This document shows positions 14,753 to 23,378 of a DNA stretch of 39,451 nt, piece after piece. A model generated the notes under the pieces. The model was not told the DNA's origin, ran no database searches, and saw nothing but the letters and a program-made list of their open reading frames with translations. Both the position numbers and the translations under genes were made by a program. The DNA comes from CAZQYB01 sp964582985. Lineage in GTDB: Bacteria; Planctomycetota; Phycisphaerae; Sedimentisphaerales; Anaerobacaceae. The DNA is taken from the NCBI GenBank assembly GCA_964582985.1, contig CAZOUM010000026.1:1-39451 (forward strand), read 5' to 3'. The stretch's first letter is position 1. Every line of letters begins with the position of its first letter.

Positions 14753-16123
14753 TTATTCAGCCGTAACACCGTTTTCATCCTTATCTACCTGGGAATGTTT
14801 AATAAATATTGAAATTCCGGGGGTACCGGTGTCGAAACTTTTTGGGTTAAATGTATAGTTAACCCACCAAATTGGGAAAGAGTATTTTGAATCAGTTAGC
14901 TTCCATTTGCCATATTCACCGTTCGTAAACTCATTGTCGTGGATTTCAAACGTTCCATTTAAGCTGTGAACGCCTGACTTGAGAGCTTCAACAACAGAAT
15001 TTTTAAGTTTAATAAACTCGTCTTTTTCATTTTGGTTCATACCATCCCATTTTTTGGAATGTTCTTTATCTATGGTCCAGTTTACACAATATATTATTCT
15101 TGCATTTGGGTTCATTGTTCGAACATAGCTCGTTACATCTAATACCTCAAAATCTCCGAGAGCCTCAGGCATTACAAAGATTGAAGTAACTTTTTCTGTC
15201 AATTGTTCGACAGGTACTTTGAGTTTGTCAAGCTTGCTGTACTTAGCATGATAAGTCAAATAGGAACAGGCAATTGAAAACAAAAAGATGCCCAAATAAA
15301 TAAGTACTAATTTCACAAAGGTTCGTTTATATTTGAAAGAGCTGTTCATATCACTTTTTACAACAAGAGTTCCCGCTATCTTGTCGTGTAAAGCCTGCCT
15401 GCGTTCTGTGAATGCCGCCATAACAAAGCCAATGTTCAGTATTAGCGCCGATAGAATTGTTGCAAAGTGCCTGCCGCTTGCTCGGGCAAAGGACATTCTG
15501 TTTCCATTTGTATTAATGACAATGATCCCCATAACCATTTTGCCGAGCGTGGCCTGCTTGTTGGAACTTTGCATCTTTGCAAAGTAAAGCCAATAGATTA
15601 CCAGTATTAAAAGAATGATTACCAGATTCAAGAAATATGCTAGTACTAAGGGGGCAAATGTTCCAGTCGCCATGCTTGCAAGAAATCCCTCAACCATCAA
15701 CGCTTTCTCCAGCGCCGTAAGAAGAAAGCCCATAGGCAACAAAACTATTCCATCTATTAGAAGTGCAGCAACTCGCCGCCAAAAGCCGGAATAATCAGAA
15801 ACGTTGACACGATAGCTTTTTGGTGCCGAGCTCTGTTCCGCTCGTTGCGTGGACCTGCTGAGTTGCTGTTTGCTTATGCTTTCCACATTACCATTAGCCT
15901 CTCCCTTGTCAATAATGAGAGCAGGTACTGTTTCTCTTGGTTTTGGATATGCAGTACTTTCATGGTAAGCTTTAATATCTTGAGATTCTTGTTGTTGAGT
16001 TGTCTCTGCAAAAGCGATTTTAACAAACAACCGGCCACACGCCACACAAGGACTTTCCTGGCCTTCGAGTTTAGACGGAACGTAAGATATATTTTTGCAA
16101 TATGGACATTGTACTTTTCCCAT
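14753..16123 (-). CDS. RDD-family membrane protein with N-terminal zinc ribbon
   Basis: The 456-residue protein starts with a zinc ribbon (CPYCKNISYVP, then CVACGRLF). A low-complexity linker and an RDD domain follow (about 110-260): FWRRVAALLIDGIVLLP, then ATLGKMVMGIIVINTNG and RRQALHDKIAGTLVV, with three or four membrane helices. A further membrane helix (LVLIYLGIFLFSIACSYL) anchors a soluble C-terminal domain of about 150 residues with no known family. The start is preceded by AAAAGGA. It follows an ECF sigma factor gene on the same strand with a 90-base gap, so the two may be functionally linked. RDD proteins are often transport- or envelope-related; the exact role is unknown. Confidence 0.8.
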   Translation of the reverse strand: MGKVQCPYCKNISYVPSKLEGQESPCVACGRLFVKIAFAETTQQQESQDIKAYHESTAYPKPRETVPALIIDKGEANGNVESISKQQLSRSTQRAEQSSAPKSYRVNVSDYSGFWRRVAALLIDGIVLLPMGFLLTALEKALMVEGFLASMATGTFAPLVLAYFLNLVIILLILVIYWLYFAKMQSSNKQATLGKMVMGIIVINTNGNRMSFARASGRHFATILSALILNIGFVMAAFTERRQALHDKIAGTLVVKSDMNSSFKYKRTFVKLVLIYLGIFLFSIACSYLTYHAKYSKLDKLKVPVEQLTEKVTSIFVMPEALGDFEVLDVTSYVRTMNPNARIIYCVNWTIDKEHSKKWDGMNQNEKDEFIKLKNSVVEALKSGVHSLNGTFEIHDNEFTNGEYGKWKLTDSKYSFPIWWVNYTFNPKSFDTGTPGISIFIKHSQVDKDENGVTAE

Positions 16124-16213
16124 TTAAGATTTCCTTTTATTTTGCCCTTTTCAAAAGCCGCCTCCGACATACCCATATACCTCATCACTTTATCTAAGCA
16201 ACTTTTTTCGTAG

Positions 16214-17512
16214 TTACAGCTCCTCTCGCCAAAAGAAAGCGGGCTTAGCGTTTTTGGCTTTATCTAAAAGCTCGACATCACCCTTTTTTAAGCTAACAGT
16301 TCCATTCCGTTCGACCAGAACAGAATATTCTTGCCCATCTTGTTCAACATCAAGCAGGATCACTTTTCCACCAAATTGCCAACCTATGTCTGCTGCCCTG
16401 AACTTCGCTCGTCCTTTATCTGTCCAAGCAAGATCGTCAAACAAAACGTAGACTATCCGGCAATTATCACCAAACTCCTTCTCGAGAATAATCTCTTCTT
16501 CCCGTACGTGCGCTAAGTCAGCAGAAGTAATATCACGAAGCGTGTAGCTCTGCTCTCTCAGATTAATAATAACTTCATATCTTTTATCGCTATTAGCTGC
16601 GGTATCGGCAGCCATTTGCATTGTTGAGACCAGTTCCTGAGCCTGGGCTGTGAACGTATTCCTTGTGACCGGATTACTATCCACAACTGTGGTGGTTTCG
16701 TGAATCGGTTTACTATTTGTAATCGCAGTAATTCCACCCATGGTTAGGGCTGTTGTGGTGATTACAGTAGCGGTGGCGATGCCCAGCTTGGTGCCGGCAG
16801 CGCCAATAAGTGTGGCAACAGGGCCGACCTTGATGGAAGCAGCGGTTACGGTGACGGTTGCAGATGAGGCCTCGGCCGGCATGGTTCTCCTGGCGAACGA
16901 CGCGAGCGCCATCAGCAACCATTTCTTGTCAAAGCCGTATTTAGATAACTGTCGTTTAAGGGAATGTTTAGCCCGAAAGAACAATGCCCTCGCTTGTAGC
17001 TCACTACAGCCCATGGTGGAGGCAATTTCGGAGTATGGCATCTGTTGGAAACACCGCAAGGTCAGAATAGTTCTGTGCCTAAACTTCAGTTTGCTCATTG
17101 CTTCGAATACTGAATCTGACAATTCATTACGAATCATATGGTTCAGTCTGTTGTCGTAATGTGGTGAGGTAAACCTCGATAGGTCTTCTTTATCAAGTGT
17201 CGACATTTGCATCTCCTTTCTACGCTTTCTATCCCTGAATTCGAGTTGAACCTTGCCTAATGCGGTACGATACAGCCAAGCCCAGAAGCGGCTGGCAGAC
17301 TCAAATTTCAACCTTTTCAGAGATTTAACCATCTCCAACCGGGTCTCCTGCAAAAGGTCTGGAACCAAATTGTAGTCCATCGTAAGCCGATAAATATAAG
17401 CAGAAAGATTGGGCTCCACCAGTTCGGTAAGACGGGCCATACTCTTCTCGTCTCCAAGCTGGGCCTGTTTGACAAGCCTAAGATAATCAATAATATTATT
17501 GTCGCAACTCAT
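16214..17512 (-). CDS. ECF-type sigma factor with long membrane-associated C-terminal extension
   Basis: The 432-residue protein has sigma region 2 (about 25-95: PNLSAYIYRLTMDYNLVPDL, LLQETRLEMVKSLKRL) and region 4 (about 130-190: FRHRTILTLRCFQQMPYSEI, ASTMGCSELQARALFFRAK). It continues for about 240 residues beyond the usual end. The extension has a small-residue-rich hydrophobic stretch (GPVATLIGAAGTKLGIATAT, then VITTTALTMGGI), likely a membrane helix, and a C-terminal domain that may be extracytoplasmic. Sigma factors with fused extensions replacing a separate anti-sigma are common in planctomycetes. AAGGA abuts the ATG, closer than normal, so the start is only moderately sure. Confidence 0.85.
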   Translation of the reverse strand: MSCDNNIIDYLRLVKQAQLGDEKSMARLTELVEPNLSAYIYRLTMDYNLVPDLLQETRLEMVKSLKRLKFESASRFWAWLYRTALGKVQLEFRDRKRRKEMQMSTLDKEDLSRFTSPHYDNRLNHMIRNELSDSVFEAMSKLKFRHRTILTLRCFQQMPYSEIASTMGCSELQARALFFRAKHSLKRQLSKYGFDKKWLLMALASFARRTMPAEASSATVTVTAASIKVGPVATLIGAAGTKLGIATATVITTTALTMGGITAITNSKPIHETTTVVDSNPVTRNTFTAQAQELVSTMQMAADTAANSDKRYEVIINLREQSYTLRDITSADLAHVREEEIILEKEFGDNCRIVYVLFDDLAWTDKGRAKFRAADIGWQFGGKVILLDVEQDGQEYSVLVERNGTVSLKKGDVELLDKAKNAKPAFFWREEL

Positions 17513-17943
17513 TCCTTCTATATATATAATTCAATAATCGGGGATTTGTTACGTTTTTTTTGGGTGATTCCGAAAAAAATGTAAGTGTCCCTCCCAAAAA
17601 TTCCGTCTTATTTATCAACAAACACTGCACATATTATCTCACTTAACAGCTTTTTGACAAGGAAGATGAAGTGAGCATCTTTATTCAAAATTATATATGT
17701 AACAACTTGGATCCCGTACAACCATTCTACAACCAAAGCCTAAATAGCTCGTAAGAACGCAAGAATTGCAAATCCATAAGGTTCCTAATATAAACAACTT
17801 AAAAAATTTACAGAAAAAGGTGAACGTTTTACTTGTCCGATGCTCCTTTCAGGCTGCTATCGAATTGACAATCCGATATCCACAGAAGTTTTTCCAAAGT
17901 GACACCATTTGGCCAATTTTTGGCATTTCTCCCACAAAGAAGC
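17513..17943. other. AT-rich intergenic region upstream of the sigma factor
   Basis: About 430 bases with no gene I can support. A short open frame (17766-17960) lacks a ribosome site and any recognisable motif. The region must hold the promoter of the minus-strand sigma factor, but I cannot assign it with confidence. Confidence 0.4.
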
Positions 17944-17972
17944 TTGACGCGCGATTATGAACCTGTTACTAT
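17944..17972 (+). promoter_or_regulatory. Sigma-70-like promoter of tRNA-Asp
   Basis: TTGACG (17944-17949) and TACTAT (17967-17972) are 17 bases apart, and the -10 box lies 20 bases before the tRNA 5' end. Confidence 0.65.
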
Positions 17973-17992
17973 ACAACAACTTAGAAACACTC

Positions 17993-18066
17993 GGGGCCGT
18001 AGCTCAATTGGCTAGAGCATCGGACTGTCGATCCGAAGGTTGTGAGTTCGAGTCTCATCGGCCTCG
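17993..18066 (+). tRNA. tRNA-Asp (GUC anticodon)
   Basis: This is a complete cloverleaf: acceptor GGGGCCG/CGGCCTC with discriminator G, D-arm GCTC/GAGC, anticodon stem TCGGA/TCCGA with loop CTGTCGA (GUC), and T-arm GTGAG TTCGAGT CTCAT. An integrase-like remnant begins directly at the 3' end, making this a likely former phage or island attachment site. Confidence 0.96.
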
Positions 18067-18221
18067 TTAAATCTTATGAGGAATATCTTGCCAATCGTCG
18101 CAAGACCGGCATTTTACCGGCAACATATAACAAAGACCTGCGTATACTTCGTCTCGTGTTTACCTACGCCGTGAGAAAACATTGTTTGAGGGAAAACCCC
18201 GCGCTCGGCTTGGATTTTGTG
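18066..18221 (+). pseudogene. Tyrosine-recombinase (integrase) remnant next to tRNA-Asp
   Basis: The frame immediately after the tRNA reads VKSYEEYLANRRKTG, then TYNKDLRILRLVFTYAV and RKHCLRENPALG, typical of the core-binding domain of tyrosine integrases. The catalytic domain (the R, H-x-x-R and Y residues) is absent, and after about 18221 the frame no longer resembles the family. The apparent upstream start would lie inside the tRNA. It is a decayed fragment, the trace of an element that used this tRNA as its target. Confidence 0.72.
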
Positions 18222-18407
18222 CCCGGTGGGCTGCATTACACCGTCCGGACGCCGGCGGCGGAAACACATAACAAAGTGTATTATTATGAGGTCGGAGGTT
18301 ATGACTTGAGAATGTATATTCTGGGGGTAGTATTGTTGATGTCGAAATTGCTGAGTTATGGTTTTGTGAACGTATGTTTTGGAAATGTCTGATTAAGGTG
18401 AGCTAAG

Positions 18408-20498
18408 ATGTCAGAAGTACGGCTGGTTTTTCGAAAGTTGGCAATGATTATCGTTGGAATCATATTTGTGGTTGGTGTTGGTGACATCCTGGCGGCCATG
18501 CCGTCTGAGCGGGGATTTACGAACTCGCTGGGTATGAAGTTCGTGCGTATCGATGCCGGTGAATTCAGGATGGGTGGTTTGCACGATGCACTGCCTGCAG
18601 GATTGGCTAATGATGGTTTCATGAGAGACGGCGATGCTGATGAACGGCCCGCGCATAAAGTGACCATCAGCAACCCTTTCTATATGGGCGTGCACGAAGT
18701 CACCAACGATCAGTTCGAGCGCTTCGATCCGAGTCACCGTTTTCTTCGGGGCAAGCTGGGTTTTTCAATCGAGAACGACGAGGCCGTGGTTTTCGTGAGT
18801 TGGCATGACGCAAAGGCTTTTTGCGATCGGCTCAGTAAAAAGGAAGGTTTGCCTTACCGGCTTCCGACGGAGGCGGAATGGGAATATGCCTGCCGAGCGG
18901 GTACGAGGACGGTTTTTCATACGGGGGATTCGCTGCCGAGTGAATTTCATAAAAATGTGGGGACAAGCTGGTATCCCTGTACCAGGCGCGGACGCGGTCG
19001 CGAGGAAGTGGTGCCTCTGTATGTCGGAAAGACGCAGCCGAACGCATGGGGGCTTTATGACATGCACGGCAATGTGGAGGAGTGGTGCGAGGATTGGTAC
19101 GGTGCGTATGAGTCGCAACCACAGGTCGATCCAGTAGGTCGGGCGGATGGTGACTTCAAGGTGACACGAGGGGGCAGTCATTCGACGCAGTTGTATTATC
19201 TTCGTTCGGCCAACAGGCTCGGCGTGATACCGGAAGACCGAAGCTGGTTGATAGGTTTCAGGGTAGTGCTGGGAGAGATGCCTGATACACAGGCTCTTGA
19301 TGTTGCGGAACCGGCTCTTCATCAGCGCAATGTGAGCCAGCGGATACCAGCCGATTTAAAGCAGGGACCCGACCCGGAGAAGCCTTATTTCAAGGGGCCG
19401 GTGCGTTTCGTGAACGTGCCGGAAGGTTCAGCCGGGCCAATTTTTTCGAGTCATAATCATGTCCCCAAGATAGTCGCCTGTGCCAACGGGGATATGCTGG
19501 CGACCTGGTATACGTGCGTGAATGAGGACGGTCGCGAGCTTGCTACGGCTGCAAGCCGACTTCGGTACGGCAGCGAGCAATGGGAGCAGGCCGACATTTT
19601 CTGGAACCAGCCCGACCGCAACGAGCACGCCTGTTCGATGTTCCGAGACGACGACGGGACGCTTTTTCATTTCAATGGTTACTCGACTGCTGCGGCATTC
19701 GGTTCTTTGGCGGTCATTTTGCGAAAGTCAACCGATCACGGCAGGACGTGGAGCAAGGCAAAAGTAATAATGCCGGAACACAATATACGCCAGATGCCGG
19801 TCGAATCGATATTCAGGACGCAGGACGGACAGATACTGCTTCCCTGTGATGCGGTGACAATCAGTAACGGCGGGACGGCTGTCTATCTAAGCAGCGATGA
19901 CGGCCTGACGTGGCGTGACACATTGGGGACAATAGCGGGGATACACGCGTGCGTGGCGCAGTTAAACGACGGCAGGCTGTTGGCGTTCGGACGAGGTGAC
20001 AACATCGAAGGCAAAATGCCGATGAGTATTTCAAGTGACATGGGCAGGACATGGCAGTACAGCAAGAGCGAGTTCCCGCCGAGCGAGGGCGGTCAAAGGC
20101 CACTGCTTATCAGGCTCGCGGAAGGGCCACTGCTGTTTGTCTCGTTTACATGCGGCAGGAAGAGTTGGGTATATATGCCCATCAAGGATGCCTCCGGCGG
20201 CGAGCGCATGGTGACGGGTATGTTTACCACGTTGTCGTATGACGATGGTAAAACCTGGACCAATCATCGGCTGGTAAGTCACGACGGGCCGGATACGAAG
20301 GTAGAGATGATGGACGGCCGAAAGTTCCCGCTCGGATTCAGCAGCGCCGAGCAGGCCGGCTACAACTCCATCTGCCAGGCCGACAACGGTGTCATACACC
20401 TGATAACCAGCAGACAACACTACCGGTTCAACTTCAAATGGCTGCAAACCCCACCGCCCGCAGAGCCGGTGACATCGGCGCGCCCGGGCTTACAATAA
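18408..20498 (+). CDS. Formylglycine-enzyme-like domain fused to sialidase-type propeller
   Basis: The 696-residue protein has an N-terminal signal or anchor (LAMIIVGIIFVVGVGDI). Residues about 37-290 form a formylglycine-generating-enzyme-like (FGE/SUMF1) domain: NSLGMKFVRIDAGEFRMG, HEVTNDQF, RLPTEAEWEYACRAG, GNVEEWCEDWYG, RGGSHS and GFRVV. A sialidase/BNR propeller follows (about 320-696) with Asp boxes STDHGRTWSKA, SSDDGLTWRD, SSDMGRTWQYS and SYDDGKTWTN. The RGGS segment lacks the catalytic cysteines of true FGE, so the first domain probably binds or has another chemistry. AGGTGAGC precedes the start. A further Asp box in another frame follows the stop, suggesting a frameshift that shortened the C-terminus. 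An exported glycan-related role is likely. Confidence 0.8.
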   Translation: MSEVRLVFRKLAMIIVGIIFVVGVGDILAAMPSERGFTNSLGMKFVRIDAGEFRMGGLHDALPAGLANDGFMRDGDADERPAHKVTISNPFYMGVHEVTNDQFERFDPSHRFLRGKLGFSIENDEAVVFVSWHDAKAFCDRLSKKEGLPYRLPTEAEWEYACRAGTRTVFHTGDSLPSEFHKNVGTSWYPCTRRGRGREEVVPLYVGKTQPNAWGLYDMHGNVEEWCEDWYGAYESQPQVDPVGRADGDFKVTRGGSHSTQLYYLRSANRLGVIPEDRSWLIGFRVVLGEMPDTQALDVAEPALHQRNVSQRIPADLKQGPDPEKPYFKGPVRFVNVPEGSAGPIFSSHNHVPKIVACANGDMLATWYTCVNEDGRELATAASRLRYGSEQWEQADIFWNQPDRNEHACSMFRDDDGTLFHFNGYSTAAAFGSLAVILRKSTDHGRTWSKAKVIMPEHNIRQMPVESIFRTQDGQILLPCDAVTISNGGTAVYLSSDDGLTWRDTLGTIAGIHACVAQLNDGRLLAFGRGDNIEGKMPMSISSDMGRTWQYSKSEFPPSEGGQRPLLIRLAEGPLLFVSFTCGRKSWVYMPIKDASGGERMVTGMFTTLSYDDGKTWTNHRLVSHDGPDTKVEMMDGRKFPLGFSSAEQAGYNSICQADNGVIHLITSRQHYRFNFKWLQTPPPAEPVTSARPGLQ

Positions 20499-20580
20499 CA
20501 AGAGTCGTCCACATCAGCAAAGACGGCGGCAGGACGTGGAGCCATCTGAGCAAGACCGCTGATACCGCCGTTCTTGCGTG
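20499..20580 (+). pseudogene. Out-of-frame C-terminal piece of the FGE/sialidase gene
   Basis: Just after the TAA at 20496-20498 a different frame reads TRVVHISKDGGRTWSHLSK and ends at a TGA at about 20580. HISKDGGRTWS is a good Asp box, the repeat of the sialidase fold found in the gene just upstream. The same frame is open back to about 20437 (AANPTARRAGDIGAPGLTIT), overlapping the end of the main frame. This fits a single-base indel near 20440-20490 that cut off the last blade, or an error in the assembled sequence. Confidence 0.6.
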
Positions 20581-20696
20581 AAACCGCGCCAACGGGCTTG
20601 ATTTTCTTAAAGCCGCATCGTGGATTCAAATTCTTGACGGGCGGTGCATGTTTTTCCGACTAAAAGGGCCTGGCCGCTCGTCTAATAGAGTAGTAA

Positions 20697-20761
20697 AGTG
20701 GGTGCTGAGTGAGCTTATTCAGGTGAAAAGGCGAGGTCAGCAATGTAGCTGCTCACCCACT
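20697..20761 (+). repeat. Inverted repeat upstream of ECF sigma factor
   Basis: AGTGGGTG (20697-20704) and CACCCACT (20754-20761) are perfect inverted arms around a 49-base interior. The structure ends about 15 bases before the sigma factor start codon, so it could hide or expose the ribosome site or act as a protein-binding site. Confidence 0.45.
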
Positions 20762-20775
20762 GTATTGGAGGCCGA

Positions 20776-21408
20776 ATGCGCGTTTCGGTATTGTCGTATT
20801 TGTCGGACCTAAGGCCCAAGGACCTGTTTTCATTGAGCGATGAGCAGGCAATGTTGCGGGTTCAAAAGGAAAACGACCCGCGTGCTTTTTCCCTGCTTGT
20901 CCGCCGCTGGCAGGGCCGGATTCAACAGCTTTGTGCCCGGCTGACGGGAGATGTACATCGGGGAGAGGACCTGGCGCAGGAGGTTTTTATGCGCGTCTTT
21001 GCACATCGAAATGATTACCGGGGCGAGGCCAGCTTCGCCACTTATCTGCGGCGAATCGCGCTCAACGCCTGCTATGACGAGCAACGGCGCCTCAAGCGGC
21101 GCAACGAAGGTTCGTTGAAACACAACAACCCGGAAAACACTTTTAACGCCGCTTTGGAGGCATCTACGCTCTCGCCTGAGATGGCCGCAGCCAGGCAGGA
21201 ACGCGCGGAGTTAGTGCGTAAAGCATTATTCCGGCTGGCTGACCAGTATCGCGAGGTTGTTATTCTTCGTCACTATGAAGGTCTGCGGTTTCGTGAGATT
21301 GCCGAGGTGCTCGACGTCCCGCAAGGCACGGTCCAGTCGCGAATGGCAGAGGCCTTAACGCAGCTCGGCCGTTTTCTGAAACCAATTTTGAAAGAAGAAA
21401 CGCATTAG
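20776..21408 (+). CDS. ECF RNA polymerase sigma factor (RpoE-like)
   Basis: The 210-residue protein has sigma region 2 (about 30-100: FSLLVRRWQGRIQQLCARL, HRGEDLAQEVFMRVFAH, FATYLRRIALNACYDEQRR) and region 4 (about 140-200: ALFRLADQYREVVILRHYEG, LRFREIAEVLDVPQGTVQSR). Length and layout are standard for a group 4 sigma factor. TTGGAGG precedes ATG 20776. A zinc-finger anti-sigma gene starts 26 bases downstream, and an exported coiled-coil protein gene comes third. The set is a regulatory operon that probably responds to an envelope signal. Confidence 0.93.
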   Translation: MRVSVLSYLSDLRPKDLFSLSDEQAMLRVQKENDPRAFSLLVRRWQGRIQQLCARLTGDVHRGEDLAQEVFMRVFAHRNDYRGEASFATYLRRIALNACYDEQRRLKRRNEGSLKHNNPENTFNAALEASTLSPEMAAARQERAELVRKALFRLADQYREVVILRHYEGLRFREIAEVLDVPQGTVQSRMAEALTQLGRFLKPILKEETH

Positions 21409-21433
21409 TGAAATGAAATAGAAAGGGGGTCTT

Positions 21434-22168
21434 ATGAATCATCCGAATCGTGAAGAATGGATGGCTTACCTGTACAAGGAAGTAGGCCGAAAGAGGCAGG
21501 CTGAGTTGAAGGAGCATCTAAAACTGTGCTCGCAATGTCAGGCTGATGTCACTGCGTGGCGCAGCGTGATGAAAGAGCTGGACAGGTGGCGATTGCCTGA
21601 ACGTAGAGGCGTCTCAAAGGTGCGGTGGGACATCAAGTGGGCCGTACGTTGGACGGCTGCGGCGGTGCTGTTGATTTTCGCCGGGTACGCGGTAGGCCGG
21701 ATTACGGTTGCCGCACCGCCGGACCTGGAGCAGCTCCAGCTCGCGCTGGAGACAACTTTGGAGCCGGCTATCCGCCAAAATGTGATTCGCGAGCTTAATC
21801 GGGACTGGCGGCTGGCTCTGGCAAATAGTCACCTTCGGCTAAAAGATGAGCTTAGCGGGCAATTTCGGCGCGAGTTAAATGCGTACACGCTGCACACGTT
21901 GGCCGCTTCGAATGCCGTCACGAACGAGCTTTTGACGGGACTGATTGAGGCAATTAACACCGCCCAGGCCCAGGACCGCCGATGGGTCGCGGCTGCCCTT
22001 GAGCAGACAGAATTGAATCGATTGCGCGACAGAAGTCAGTTCATAAATGGTTTAGAGACATTAGCGGCCGAGACGGGAGACGAGCTGCTTCGCACGAGGC
22101 AGGATTTCGCGGAACTGCTGGTTTATACCCCGCCCAGTGCCGTGGTCCCAAACGAATCTGATAATTGA
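21434..22168 (+). CDS. Membrane-bound anti-sigma factor with zinc-binding motif
   Basis: The 244-residue protein begins with a ZAS-type anti-sigma motif: H-L-K-L-C-S-Q-C within AELKEHLKLCSQCQADV (about 20-36). A single membrane helix follows (WTAAAVLLIFAGYAVGRITV, about 72-91), then a helical, coiled-coil-rich extracytoplasmic region (about 95-244). The N-terminal part should hold the upstream ECF sigma factor until a signal triggers its release. AAAGGGGG precedes the start. The extracytoplasmic half shows no known sensor domain. Confidence 0.88.
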   Translation: MNHPNREEWMAYLYKEVGRKRQAELKEHLKLCSQCQADVTAWRSVMKELDRWRLPERRGVSKVRWDIKWAVRWTAAAVLLIFAGYAVGRITVAAPPDLEQLQLALETTLEPAIRQNVIRELNRDWRLALANSHLRLKDELSGQFRRELNAYTLHTLAASNAVTNELLTGLIEAINTAQAQDRRWVAAALEQTELNRLRDRSQFINGLETLAAETGDELLRTRQDFAELLVYTPPSAVVPNESDN

Positions 22169-22195
22169 AAATAATCCAAATGAAAGGAGCGAAAA

Positions 22196-23230
22196 ATGAA
22201 AACGTCAGTCCGAACAATTAGTGTTTTTGTGGTTCTCATTTTGGTAACAGGGTCTTTAATTTTGGCCCAAGACACGGCGCGAAAAAGAGACGACGAAGCA
22301 GTCCGAAGAGACATTGTGGTGCAGGAAATCAGGCAGGCCAAAGAAAAGGAGAGAGAGCTCGAAGCATTACGCAGACAGCTCAGTAAACAAGAGGAGGATT
22401 TTCAAATTCAGAGTATTCAGAAGCTTGGGCTGGGCACGACGTCGCAGCCCGGCGCAGGGAGGGTGCTGGTGATTCCCGCTGCACAGAGTACAGCAGAAGA
22501 GCTTCTTACCATCACCGAAGATATGAGTGTTATGTCGTACATCTTTGACGAGAAACTCGGTCGTTCGCGCACAGCTTTAGAGTATTATTCCGCTCTTGGT
22601 GACTTTGGCGGGTTCCCCTTTTCACACGGGAGGGAAGCCACACAAAGCATTTATCTGGACGGCTATGGGGCGCTGTTTGTAATGAAGGTGGATTTTCTGC
22701 TCTCGCCGCCGGCCAAAGCGGGCGAAGAGGAAAAACCAGAGGAAGGAGTCGACTCGGTCTGGCAGGAGGCAAAACGGAAAATATTTCAGCCGGAAGAAGG
22801 TAGCAGATACCAGAGGCGCCGGCCTGTCCGCAAGGCTCACCCGGAGGAAAAATATGACGCTGAGAAGGTTGAAGACCTCAAAAGAAAGCTTATCAAGGCG
22901 CTGAAACACGCTGCAAATATACGGAATCTGAAGCCGGACGATCAGGTAATTCTTAGTGTCACCGGAAGGGATGAGCCTGGTAAGGTTGCCACTAAAGTTC
23001 AAGTGATTTCAGACAGTGGTCAAATTCTTGTGGTCAAGAGAAGCGGAGACCGCGAAGAAGCCAGAATATACAGCGGCCCAGAGGAAGCAGCCGCATTAGC
23101 AAGCCAAATGGGCCATTCCTCACCGACGGTTATGACGATTCGCGCCAAAAAAGCGGATGTGGACGCTTTCTATCAGGGCGAAATGGATTTTGACAAATTC
23201 CGCCGAAAGGTGCAGATTTTCACACATTGA
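22196..23230 (+). CDS. Exported coiled-coil protein of the sigma/anti-sigma operon
   Basis: The 344-residue product has an N-terminal signal peptide (MKTSVRTISVFVVLILVTGS, cleavage near LILAQ). A charged coiled coil follows (about 25-75: RKRDDEAVRRDIVVQEIRQA, KEKERELEALRRQLSKQEED). The remaining 270 residues contain no domain I recognise; ILSVTGRDEPGK and VMTIRAKKADVDAFYQGEMD are notable strings. AAAGGAG precedes the ATG and the gene follows the anti-sigma by 27 bases, so it is probably in the same operon. Similar third genes after planctomycete ECF/anti-sigma pairs exist, but none has a known role that I can cite. Confidence 0.8.
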   Translation: MKTSVRTISVFVVLILVTGSLILAQDTARKRDDEAVRRDIVVQEIRQAKEKERELEALRRQLSKQEEDFQIQSIQKLGLGTTSQPGAGRVLVIPAAQSTAEELLTITEDMSVMSYIFDEKLGRSRTALEYYSALGDFGGFPFSHGREATQSIYLDGYGALFVMKVDFLLSPPAKAGEEEKPEEGVDSVWQEAKRKIFQPEEGSRYQRRRPVRKAHPEEKYDAEKVEDLKRKLIKALKHAANIRNLKPDDQVILSVTGRDEPGKVATKVQVISDSGQILVVKRSGDREEARIYSGPEEAAALASQMGHSSPTVMTIRAKKADVDAFYQGEMDFDKFRRKVQIFTH

Positions 23231-23378
23231 GAGGACTTTGATTGTCCAAGCACCGATTCTTGCCCATCATTGGCGTGGGGATGCCCTTGGAACGCCTTTT
23301 GGTAGCGCCGAGGTTTTGATTTGACGGGGGCAAGGATTTCGGTTACCTTCCTGGTTTTATATGTAGCTGGAGTCTATT

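Noticed and set aside
17766..17960. 64-codon open frame upstream of tRNA-Asp
   Set aside because: No ribosome site, no motif, AT-rich surroundings, and it overlaps the tRNA promoter.
23231..23378. TTGACG-17-TACCTT as a promoter for the membrane protein gene
   Set aside because: The -10 hexamer is poor and the region has other equally weak candidates.
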